Assembly: GCA_946408865.1 (NCBI GenBank)
Contig: CAMJTZ010000015.1
Location: forward strand, 1 to 22,677
Length of the DNA: 22,677 bases
From: an uncultured Clostridia bacterium
GTDB lineage: Bacteria; Bacillota_A; Clostridia; Christensenellales; Aristaeellaceae
Reading direction: 5' to 3'
Under the pieces are notes generated by a model, which saw nothing but the letters and a program-made list of their open reading frames with translations, made no database searches and was not told the DNA's origin. Position 1 is the first letter of the stretch, and every line of letters starts with the position of its first letter. Positions 14,925-21,955 of the stretch are shown here, one piece after another. The translations under genes were made by a program, and so were the position numbers.

Positions 14925-16655
14925 ATGAAAAAACTGATTGCCCTGATTCTTTGCCTGATGCTTGCGCTGCCGGCCTTTTCACTGGCGGAGGGCGCCGCGG
15001 AGGAGCCGGTTATCCGGCTGGACGTCTACAGCCAGCTGGCGAATTTCTCCGGCCTGCAGCTGGGCTGGGGCGCGACGCTCCTGAAGGATAAGTTCAATGT
15101 GGAAATCAATATCATTCCGGAACAGGACGGCACCTACGCCACCCGGATGGAGGCCGGCAGCCTGGGCGATATCGTCGTCTGGGGTTCCAACGGCGACGAT
15201 TACAAGAACGCCGTGGCCAAGGACATGCTGCTGGACTGGGAACAGTTTGACATGGGCAGCAAATACGCCCCCTATATCATGGAAAACTACAAGGCGGCGC
15301 TGGAAAGCAACCGGAAGATCAGCGGCGACGGGAAAATCCACGGCTTCGGATTCAACGTCGCGTTCTCCACGGGCAGCCACCAGTCCTTCTTCTATACCTG
15401 GGATACCCGCTGGGACCTGTACAAGCAGCTGGGCTACCCGGAAGTGAATGACCTGGACGACCTGGTGGACCTCTTCACGAAGATGAAGGAGATCTGCCCC
15501 ACGGACGAGATCGGAAATGAGACCTACGCCCTGAGCGCGTGGCCGGACTGGGACGGCAACATGGTCATGTATGTCAAGGCGCTGGGCACGGCCTTCTACG
15601 GCTATGACGAGCTCGGTTTCGGCCATTACAATCCGGAGAACGGCGAGTTCCTGTCCTGCCTGGACGACGACAGCGTCTATATGGAATGCCTGCGGTTCTT
15701 CAACAAGCTGAACCGTGCCGGACTGCTGGATCCGAACTCCTCCTCGAACACCTATGACAAGATGAGCGAGAAGCTGAAGAACGGCGGAACCTTCTGGTCC
15801 ATCTTCAATTACGCCGGATCCATGGCCTACAACACGAAGGAACACCTGGAAGCCGGAAAGTACATGTACTCCCTTGTGCCCAATGACGCGACCCCCATCG
15901 TTTACGGCCTGGGTTCCACCGGCGGCAACCGCATCTGGTCCATCGGCAACTATACGAAGTACCCGGAAAAATGCCTGGAGATCCTGAACTGGCTGGCCAC
16001 GCCGGAAGGCGCGATGACCGGCTGGTACGGACCGCGCGGACTGACCTGGGACTACGATGAGAACAAGGGCATGTATTTCACGGAACTGGGACAGAAGACA
16101 TCCGCGGATTCCGGCTACAACATGGCAGGCATCGAGTGGACCTCCCCCTATACGGGAAAGACCTATACGCTGAGCGATACCTACAATAACGGCAGCATCC
16201 AGATCAACAACACCACCCTGAACAAGGATATGATCAATCCGGACGGCAACGGAACGGAAACCTTCAACAAGGATACCTGGGCATCCGTTGTGAAGGCGGA
16301 ATCCTATCCGATCCAGGAGGACTGGCGGGAATACAACCACGCGACGCTGGCGGACGAATACATGGAAGCCCGCGAGGATGAATACGGCGACAAGAAGTAT
16401 GTCGTGATGCCGGATATTCCGTATTCGGAAAGTGAAAAATCCAGCGATCTGGCCCTGAAGTGGAACAACTGCAAGAAGGTCATCGTGGATTACTCCTGGC
16501 GCGCGGTGAACGCCAGGGCGGAAGCGGAATTCAATTTCCATGTCAGCGAGATGAAGCGTCTGTGCGAGCAGTACGGTTTCGCAGACTGCCTGGAATGGTG
16601 CAGGCAGGAAGCGGCGCAGATGTGGGAGCTGACGCAGCAGCTGGCCGGCGAGTAA
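14925..16655 (+). CDS. Extracellular solute-binding protein of the sugar ABC transporter
   Basis: The 576-residue protein is the ligand-binding component for the two permeases, 25 bp upstream. It resembles LplA-type family 1 binding proteins that partner LplB/YtcP permeases: a short N-terminal strand (IRLDVYSQLANFSG), then INIIPEQDGTYATRMEAGSLGD-like lobe 1 sequence, aromatic-rich central sections (FFYTWDTRWDLYKQLGY; YALSAWPDWDGN) and a GSTGGNRIWSIG section near 328-339. Large size and many Trp/Tyr residues suit an oligosaccharide ligand. The signal peptide (LIALILCLMLALPAFSLAEG) looks like a signal peptidase I type. The only early Cys, residue 10, lies too early in the hydrophobic core for a convincing lipobox, which is unusual for a Gram-positive binding protein. 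AAAGGAG precedes the ATG. Confidence 0.93.
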   Translation: MKKLIALILCLMLALPAFSLAEGAAEEPVIRLDVYSQLANFSGLQLGWGATLLKDKFNVEINIIPEQDGTYATRMEAGSLGDIVVWGSNGDDYKNAVAKDMLLDWEQFDMGSKYAPYIMENYKAALESNRKISGDGKIHGFGFNVAFSTGSHQSFFYTWDTRWDLYKQLGYPEVNDLDDLVDLFTKMKEICPTDEIGNETYALSAWPDWDGNMVMYVKALGTAFYGYDELGFGHYNPENGEFLSCLDDDSVYMECLRFFNKLNRAGLLDPNSSSNTYDKMSEKLKNGGTFWSIFNYAGSMAYNTKEHLEAGKYMYSLVPNDATPIVYGLGSTGGNRIWSIGNYTKYPEKCLEILNWLATPEGAMTGWYGPRGLTWDYDENKGMYFTELGQKTSADSGYNMAGIEWTSPYTGKTYTLSDTYNNGSIQINNTTLNKDMINPDGNGTETFNKDTWASVVKAESYPIQEDWREYNHATLADEYMEAREDEYGDKKYVVMPDIPYSESEKSSDLALKWNNCKKVIVDYSWRAVNARAEAEFNFHVSEMKRLCEQYGFADCLEWCRQEAAQMWELTQQLAGE

Positions 16656-16668
16656 ACGCATTCGGACC

Positions 16669-16706
16669 GCGGCGTGCTTCGGAAGAACGGAGCACGCCGC
16701 TTTTAT
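16669..16706 (+). terminator. Intercistronic hairpin between the binding protein and GH5 genes
   Basis: GCGGCGTGCT and AGCACGCCGC form a perfect 10-bp stem, extendable by up to three inner pairs, followed by TTTTAT. It looks like an intrinsic terminator of moderate strength. The GH5 start codon follows only 14 bases after the T-run with no visible promoter of its own, so GH5 is probably made by read-through at a lower level than the binding protein. Confidence 0.6.
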
Positions 16707-16719
16707 CAGGAGGAAAGGT

Positions 16720-18492
16720 ATGAGAAAATTATTTCTGCTGCTGGCATCCCTGGCGGCGCTGCTGCTGTGCGCATGCGCCGCGGCGGAGGAGATGCCTTCA
16801 GACGCGGTCGGTATGACCCGGCGCATGGGAAACGGCATCAATCTGGGGAATACCCTGGAAGCATGTGACAATGGCATCCGCGGCGGGAATATTACGGATG
16901 ATCCGGTACATTACGAAACGATGTGGGGTCAGCCGGTCACGACGCCCGCAATGCTGCAGGGGATGAAAGCGGCCGGATTTGACACCCTGCGGATCCCGGT
17001 AGCCTGGATGACCAACGCAACGCACCTGAATCAGGGGGACTGGACGATTTCCGCCGCGTATATGGACCGGGTGGAAACGGTCGTGAAGGACGCGCTGGAC
17101 GCCGGGCTGATCGTTATTCTGAACGATCACTGGGACGGCGGATGGTGGGGGATGTTCGGATCGGATACGGAGGCAACCCGCACGCTGGCCATGGAGGCCT
17201 ATACGGGGATGTGGAAGCAGATCGCGGAGCGCTTCGCTTCGTATGACGCGCGGCTGATTTTCGAAAGCGCCAACGAGGAACTCGGCGCGCGTTTTGACGA
17301 GAATTCGCCGCTGTACTGCCAGGATTCCCTGGCACACCGGATGCCGGACAGCGAACGCTACGCGCTGACCAACCGGATCAACCAGGCGTTTGTGGATACC
17401 GTACGCGCCTGCGGCGGATACAACGGGGAGCGCTTCCTGCTGATCGCCGGGTTCGGGACGAATATTGCGCAGACGTTTGACGGGCGGTTCGTCATGCCGC
17501 AGGATTCCGCAAAGAACAAACTGATGGTCTCCGTGCACTATTACGATCCGTGGAGCTACTGCGGCGCTTCTTCCGCGAAGGGCGCGACCCTCTGGGGAAA
17601 GCAGAAGGACTACACCGACATGTATGCCACGCTGAGCATGATGAAGAAATTCACCTCCGCCGGCTATGGCGTGGTGATCGGGGAATACGGCGCGCTGCCG
17701 GGCAGCGACGGCGTCATGAAGAAGAACGCGCCGGCGTATCACAAAGCGTTCCTGGACTGCTGCGACGCGCTGGATCTGATGGGCTGCCTGTGGGACTGCA
17801 GCGGATACTATGTCCGGTCGAAGCTTTGCATTCCGGAGGCGGAAATGGCGGCGGTCTACGCCGGCCGCAGCGCATCCTCCGAAGCCGGAAGGGATTACGC
17901 GGAGATCGCGGCCGCCGCGAAGGCGGATTTTGACCGGGACGCCGCGGCGGCTCCGGAAACGCTCTCGGAAAGGGCGGTTCACGTATCCGCGGATACATGC
18001 GCGGCCTGGATCATGTTCAACGCCGGGGATTACGGCGCCGCCTACAGCGTCGGCGACGTCTACACGCCGGATTCCGTCACCCCGGGAATCCTTCCGGCCG
18101 ACGCGGAAATCACCGGGCCGGGCACCTACACGGTATCGCTTGACTTTACCGGAACGGAAGCCGGATATGCCTCCAATACGGCCTTCTGCGCCGTCGGGAT
18201 CTCGAACGGCGAGGACCGTTTCCCGGGGTACTGCATTCTGGTCATAGAGGTGAAGGTAAACGGGGAAAGCGTGAAGCTGAAAGGACGGAACTACACCTGT
18301 TCGGATGACGGCCACTGCACAAGGACCAATCTTTTCAATGAATGGGTGGATATGAAGAGTGCCCGGACCGGCGCCCGGGTGCTGATGGGGGACCTGACGG
18401 GCATTTCCGCCACGGTCCTGAACCGTGAACTGCCGGAAATGCAAAAAATCCGTACGCTGGAAGTGACCTTCCGGTACGGACCGAGACCGTAA
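16720..18492 (+). CDS. Secreted GH5-type glycanase with a C-terminal module shared with the triple-module protein
   Basis: The 590-residue enzyme has a signal peptide ending near AAAEE (residue 22); LCAC at 16-19 is a weak lipobox candidate. The catalytic domain (about 35-400) follows the GH5 order: GINLGNTLEA (39-48), GFDTLRIPVAW (86-96), LNDHWDGGWW (134-143), the acid/base Glu186 in ESANEE, VSVHYYDPW (270-278), the nucleophile Glu322 in VVIGEYGAL, and LWDCSG (357-362). GH5 enzymes cleave beta-linked glycans such as cellulose, mannan or xyloglucan by a retaining mechanism; the substrate is not determined. The usual NEP is NEE here, and the catalytic domain is rich in Cys. Residues about 419-586 are one copy of the module in the triple-module protein, with AEITGPGTYTVSLDF (462-476), VKVNG (511-515) and NLFNEWV (537-543). 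AGGAGG precedes the ATG. Confidence 0.92.
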   Translation: MRKLFLLLASLAALLLCACAAAEEMPSDAVGMTRRMGNGINLGNTLEACDNGIRGGNITDDPVHYETMWGQPVTTPAMLQGMKAAGFDTLRIPVAWMTNATHLNQGDWTISAAYMDRVETVVKDALDAGLIVILNDHWDGGWWGMFGSDTEATRTLAMEAYTGMWKQIAERFASYDARLIFESANEELGARFDENSPLYCQDSLAHRMPDSERYALTNRINQAFVDTVRACGGYNGERFLLIAGFGTNIAQTFDGRFVMPQDSAKNKLMVSVHYYDPWSYCGASSAKGATLWGKQKDYTDMYATLSMMKKFTSAGYGVVIGEYGALPGSDGVMKKNAPAYHKAFLDCCDALDLMGCLWDCSGYYVRSKLCIPEAEMAAVYAGRSASSEAGRDYAEIAAAAKADFDRDAAAAPETLSERAVHVSADTCAAWIMFNAGDYGAAYSVGDVYTPDSVTPGILPADAEITGPGTYTVSLDFTGTEAGYASNTAFCAVGISNGEDRFPGYCILVIEVKVNGESVKLKGRNYTCSDDGHCTRTNLFNEWVDMKSARTGARVLMGDLTGISATVLNRELPEMQKIRTLEVTFRYGPRP

Positions 18493-18504
18493 GCAAAGGA
18501 AAAC

Positions 18505-18533
18505 GGGCCGCGTCAGCGGCCCACTTTTCTTTC
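18505..18533. terminator. Bidirectional terminator between GH5 and the diguanylate cyclase
   Basis: GGGCCGC and GCGGCCC form a 7-bp stem with the loop GTCA. The plus-strand side is followed by ACTTTTCTTTC and the minus-strand side by GTTTTCCTTT, so both convergent genes can end here. The TGA stop codon of the minus-strand gene (18513-18515) lies in the loop. Confidence 0.75.
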
Positions 18534-20369
18534 GGTTTTGATTTCGTACATCAGGGCATCCGCTTCCCGGATGCATTCGTCCAGGGTACGCTTGTCCTTT
18601 TTGGTGCAGACCACGACGCCGACGGAGAGCCCCAGCCGGAAGGGCTGGCCGGAGGTTTCATTCCAGGCTTCCGCGGCGGCCAGGATATTATCCTTCAGCG
18701 CTGTGTTCGTACCGACGGCAATCACGACAAACTCGTCGCCGCCGTAGCGCATAATGAAATCCTCGTCGCCGCAGTTGTCGCGCAGGACCTTCGCAACGGC
18801 GGACAGCGCCGTATCGCCGGCTTCGTGGCCCCAGGTATCGTTGATCAGCTTCATCTCGTCCATATCGGTGAAGAGCACCTGGGCACTGCCGTATTTCTTG
18901 ATCATCCGGCGGAAGATTTCCTCTCCGTGGCGCTCGAGACCGAAACGGTTGTACAGCTGGGTCAGCCCGTCATGGACAGACATGTTGTCGAGCATCTCGT
19001 TGAAGCGGCGGAGCAGTTCCTTTTTCCGGATGTTTTCGATGGCGATTTCAAGGAAGTTGAAAATGCTTTCGTGCAGGTTCATCTTGGCCGCTTCGCTCAG
19101 CCCGTCCATTGCGATATAGCCGATGGAATAGGTGTTGTAATGCAGCGGGTAGAAGATCAGGAAACGCTCGCGGGACAGATAGGGCTCCGGCAGCAGCTGG
19201 CGGGTGGGGAAGCGGATGTAGCTGCGTCCGGCCAGCACCATCTCCCTGCCGTAGGACTCGGAGTTCTGGGTCCATTCGGCTTTCTCATAGTTGTCAAAAT
19301 AGTAATCGTTGATGCACAGGAAAATGTCGTGACAGCCGAAGATGCCCCGGTTGCGCAGGACGGCGGCGGTCAGGTCCTTCAGATTGTTGGCCTCGAACAG
19401 TTCCTCCGCCAGCTGCTCCTGCAGCAGATAGAAGGAACGGAGGAAACGCGTCTGGCGGAAATACCGGTCACGGATCGTGCCCGGAAGGGCCTGGTCGGAA
19501 CAGCCGCAGGATTCGGAGGCCACCAGCTGGAAATTGTCGAACACAACAGAGGGAACATGCTTTTCATTGATCATGTCGATGACGGTTTCCATCGCCCGGT
19601 AGTTCAGCTCCCGATAATCGCAGAAGAGCGAAGTCAGGCGCGGACAGGACAGCGCGGCGCTGTCCAGATTGTCATATCCGGTGACGATCACATCCTCCGG
19701 AATCCGGATATGGTTTTCCTGCAGCGCTTCCAGCAGGCCGAGCGCCATTTCATCGTTGGCGCAGATGAAAGCGTCCGGCAGGGGGAAATCCTCCTCCAGC
19801 CATTGGGCGGCCACATCCGCGCCGTCGGTGGTGCGCCATGTTTTTTCAAGAATCTGGATGTTTTCGGTGGGAATATCGTTTTCCCTGCAGGCATCGCGGA
19901 AACCTTCCAGCCGGGCAACTCCTTCAGGAGAGCCGTTGCAGAGGTTGCCGGTCAGGTAAACCAGCCTGCGGGCGTTATGCTCGCGGATCACATGGTCGGC
20001 GACGGCTTTCTGCGCGGCCCGGTTGTCATGCCCCACCATCACGCAGCCCGGCAGAGGGCATCCGACGGAGACGGCCGGGATGCCGGCCTCGTCAATCCGG
20101 CGGACCATCTCCTCCCGGACGGATTCGAGGGTGATCTGGTTGCTGAGGATGATCGCCCCGTCAAAGGTGCTCAGGTCCGGCAGGGAGAAGATGCGGTATT
20201 CACTCTTGTCCTTGGCGTTGCCCTGGTCCGAGCCGAAGCAGTCGAAAATCCGCAGGATGACATTCCTGTGGGTGTCCGTATACTGCTTGAGGCCGTGCAG
20301 GGTCTGGTCGACAAGCTCGTAGTTCCAGTCAACGGCGAAATATGCGATTTTGTACGTTCTGCCTGTCAC
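18513..20369 (-). CDS. Soluble diguanylate cyclase with LacI-type sensor domain (PBP-GAF-like-GGDEF)
   Basis: The 618-residue protein has no signal peptide or membrane segment. Residues about 5-285 form a LacI/GalR-type periplasmic-binding-protein fold (KIAYFAVDWNYE; ARRLVYLTGNLCN; PDAFICANDEMALGLLEAL; VIVTGYDNLDSAALSCPRLT) without the DNA-binding helix-turn-helix. A CGC motif at 288-290 follows. A GAF-like region spans about 310-440. The GGDEF domain (about 460-618) starts with HDGLTQLYNR, and the active-site GGDEF is intact at 543-547. The RxxD inhibitory site is missing, with GDED in its place. It should make c-di-GMP in the cytoplasm in response to a small ligand, probably a sugar. The start is GTG at 20369 with an AGAGG site. 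It has its own promoter and is convergent with GH5. Confidence 0.93.
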   Translation of the reverse strand: MTGRTYKIAYFAVDWNYELVDQTLHGLKQYTDTHRNVILRIFDCFGSDQGNAKDKSEYRIFSLPDLSTFDGAIILSNQITLESVREEMVRRIDEAGIPAVSVGCPLPGCVMVGHDNRAAQKAVADHVIREHNARRLVYLTGNLCNGSPEGVARLEGFRDACRENDIPTENIQILEKTWRTTDGADVAAQWLEEDFPLPDAFICANDEMALGLLEALQENHIRIPEDVIVTGYDNLDSAALSCPRLTSLFCDYRELNYRAMETVIDMINEKHVPSVVFDNFQLVASESCGCSDQALPGTIRDRYFRQTRFLRSFYLLQEQLAEELFEANNLKDLTAAVLRNRGIFGCHDIFLCINDYYFDNYEKAEWTQNSESYGREMVLAGRSYIRFPTRQLLPEPYLSRERFLIFYPLHYNTYSIGYIAMDGLSEAAKMNLHESIFNFLEIAIENIRKKELLRRFNEMLDNMSVHDGLTQLYNRFGLERHGEEIFRRMIKKYGSAQVLFTDMDEMKLINDTWGHEAGDTALSAVAKVLRDNCGDEDFIMRYGGDEFVVIAVGTNTALKDNILAAAEAWNETSGQPFRLGLSVGVVVCTKKDKRTLDECIREADALMYEIKTERKVGR

Positions 20370-20405
20370 GCCGGCGCCTCTTTTCTGATGGTATATTTGT
20401 CATTG

Positions 20406-20434
20406 ATTTTACGGGTTTTCCGGCCCTTTGTCAA
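20406..20434 (-). promoter_or_regulatory. Sigma-70-type promoter of the diguanylate cyclase gene
   Basis: On the minus strand a consensus TTGACA (20434-20429) and TAAAAT (20411-20406) are separated by 17 bases. Predicted transcription starts near 20399, about 30 bases before the GTG start codon. Confidence 0.8.
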
Positions 20435-20503
20435 ATGATCCGGACCGCGTGCCGCCGGTCTGTCCGGGACCGTGCAGCAAGGGTTCCCGAAAGGCCTTTT
20501 TGC

Positions 20504-20532
20504 TTTACTTTCCGTGAACAGTCTGATAAAAT
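20504..20532 (+). promoter_or_regulatory. Extended -10 promoter for the rnf operon
   Basis: TTTACT (20504-20509) and TAAAAT (20527-20532) are 17 bases apart, and TGA directly before the -10 gives an extended -10 motif. Predicted transcription starts near 20539, leaving a leader of about 67 bases before rnfC. The leader contains two AAGGAG-like sites (near 20560 and 20589) but no ATG. Confidence 0.6.
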
Positions 20533-20605
20533 ATACTTCAGGTTTTTCTGCTTATCCGAAAGGAGATTACAAGATAAAAGGATCGGGAAAGGAGTCGGGA
20601 AGACT

Positions 20606-21955
20606 GTGAGAAACACTTTTCGCGGCGGTGTTCATCCGGAAGAGCACAAGGAACTGAGCCGGGAGGCGCGGTTCCGCCAGTATGACCCGCAGGGGGAAAT
20701 GGTATTTCCGCTGCAGCAGCATATCGGCAAGCCGGCGAAGCCCATTGTCCAGCGGGGCGATGAGGTGCTGGTCGGCCAGAAAATCGCGGAGGCGGACGGT
20801 TTCGTTTCCGCGCATATTCATTCCAGCTGTTCCGGAAAGGTTAAGGCAATTGAGAAGCGCCGCGTGCTGGGCGGCGGTATGATGGAGTGCATCGTCATCG
20901 ACAACGACCGGCAGTTCACGCCCGCGGCGGACTGGTCTGAACGGGAAAGCGAAGCGAAACTCTCGACGGACGATATCCTTCAGCGGGTGCAGGACGCGGG
21001 CATCGTGGGCCTCGGCGGCGCCGGGTTTCCCACGCACGTGAAGCTTAAACCGAAGAACCCGGACGCGATTGAATACGTGATTGCCAACGGCGCTGAATGC
21101 GAGCCGTATCTGACCTGCAACGATCAGCTGATGCGGACGCACGCACCGGCGATTGTGGAGGGGCTGGAACTGGTGCTCAGGCTCTTCCCCAACGCCGAAG
21201 GCGTAATCTGCATCGAGGACAACAAGCCGGAAGCGATCCACGCCATGGAGATCGCGGCCTCCGGGAAACAGCGGATCAGCGTGCACGCGATGATCACCAA
21301 GTATCCGCAGGGCGGCGAGCGCAGCCTGATTCAGGCGGTAACGGGCGTGGATTTCCCGATCAGCAGTCTGCCGGCGGACGTCGGCTGCATTGTGCAGAAT
21401 GTCGGCACCCTCTTTGCGATTCAGCGGGCGGTGCTGTACCGTGAGCCCCTCTTCCGCCAGTGCTTCACCCTGTCGGGCGAGGCGGTGTTCGAACCGTCCA
21501 ACTTTATCGTCCGTGTCGGCACGAGTTTCGCGGAACTGCTGGAAGCCTGCGGCGGCGTGAAGCCCGGGAAGACTGCCGTCAAGGCGCTGGCCGGCGGCCC
21601 GATGATGGGTATCGCCATGGGCAGCCTCGACGTTCCGGTGCAGAAGCAGAACAACGGCCTGACGCTGCTGGCGGAGGATCCGGTGCTCATGGCGGAAAAG
21701 CAGATGACTGCCTGCCTGCACTGCGGCCGCTGCACGACGGTCTGCCCGGTGGGACTGATGCCCCAGCTGATGGCCGACGCTGCGATCGCCGGAAATCTTG
21801 AACGGTATGAGAAAAAGCTTTACGGCCTTGAATGCATTCAGTGCGGCAGCTGCACGGTGGCCTGCCCCGCGAAGCGTCCGCTGATGCAGACCTTCAAACA
21901 GGCGAAAGCTGAAATTCAGGAGAAGAAAAAGCGGGAAGGAGCTGGTCAGAAGTGA
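20606..21955 (+). CDS. rnfC: Rnf complex subunit C (ferredoxin:NAD+ oxidoreductase, ion-pumping)
   Basis: RnfC is the peripheral, NADH-side subunit of the Rnf complex, which couples electron flow between reduced ferredoxin and NAD+ to sodium or proton pumping. The start is placed at GTG 20606, which gives the normal length of 449 residues and the family N-terminus (NTFRGGVHP). The open frame continues upstream to 20342 but that stretch crosses the promoter and resembles no RnfC sequence. GLGGAGFPTHVKL begins near residue 135 and belongs to the Nqo1-like FMN/NADH fold. Two [4Fe-4S] motifs are present: Cys370, 373, 376, 380 and Cys410, 413, 416, 420. The AAGGAG site lies 11 bases before the GTG, which is slightly long. 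The stop codon overlaps rnfD. Confidence 0.96.
   Translation: MRNTFRGGVHPEEHKELSREARFRQYDPQGEMVFPLQQHIGKPAKPIVQRGDEVLVGQKIAEADGFVSAHIHSSCSGKVKAIEKRRVLGGGMMECIVIDNDRQFTPAADWSERESEAKLSTDDILQRVQDAGIVGLGGAGFPTHVKLKPKNPDAIEYVIANGAECEPYLTCNDQLMRTHAPAIVEGLELVLRLFPNAEGVICIEDNKPEAIHAMEIAASGKQRISVHAMITKYPQGGERSLIQAVTGVDFPISSLPADVGCIVQNVGTLFAIQRAVLYREPLFRQCFTLSGEAVFEPSNFIVRVGTSFAELLEACGGVKPGKTAVKALAGGPMMGIAMGSLDVPVQKQNNGLTLLAEDPVLMAEKQMTACLHCGRCTTVCPVGLMPQLMADAAIAGNLERYEKKLYGLECIQCGSCTVACPAKRPLMQTFKQAKAEIQEKKKREGAGQK

Noticed and set aside
20342..20605. N-terminal extension of rnfC from ATG 20342
   Set aside because: The stretch overlaps the divergent diguanylate cyclase gene and both promoters, and does not resemble RnfC. 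GTG 20606 gives the expected protein.
20539..20605. Riboswitch or leader peptide before rnfC
   Set aside because: The leader is only about 67 bases, has no ATG and no visible conserved stem-loop set.
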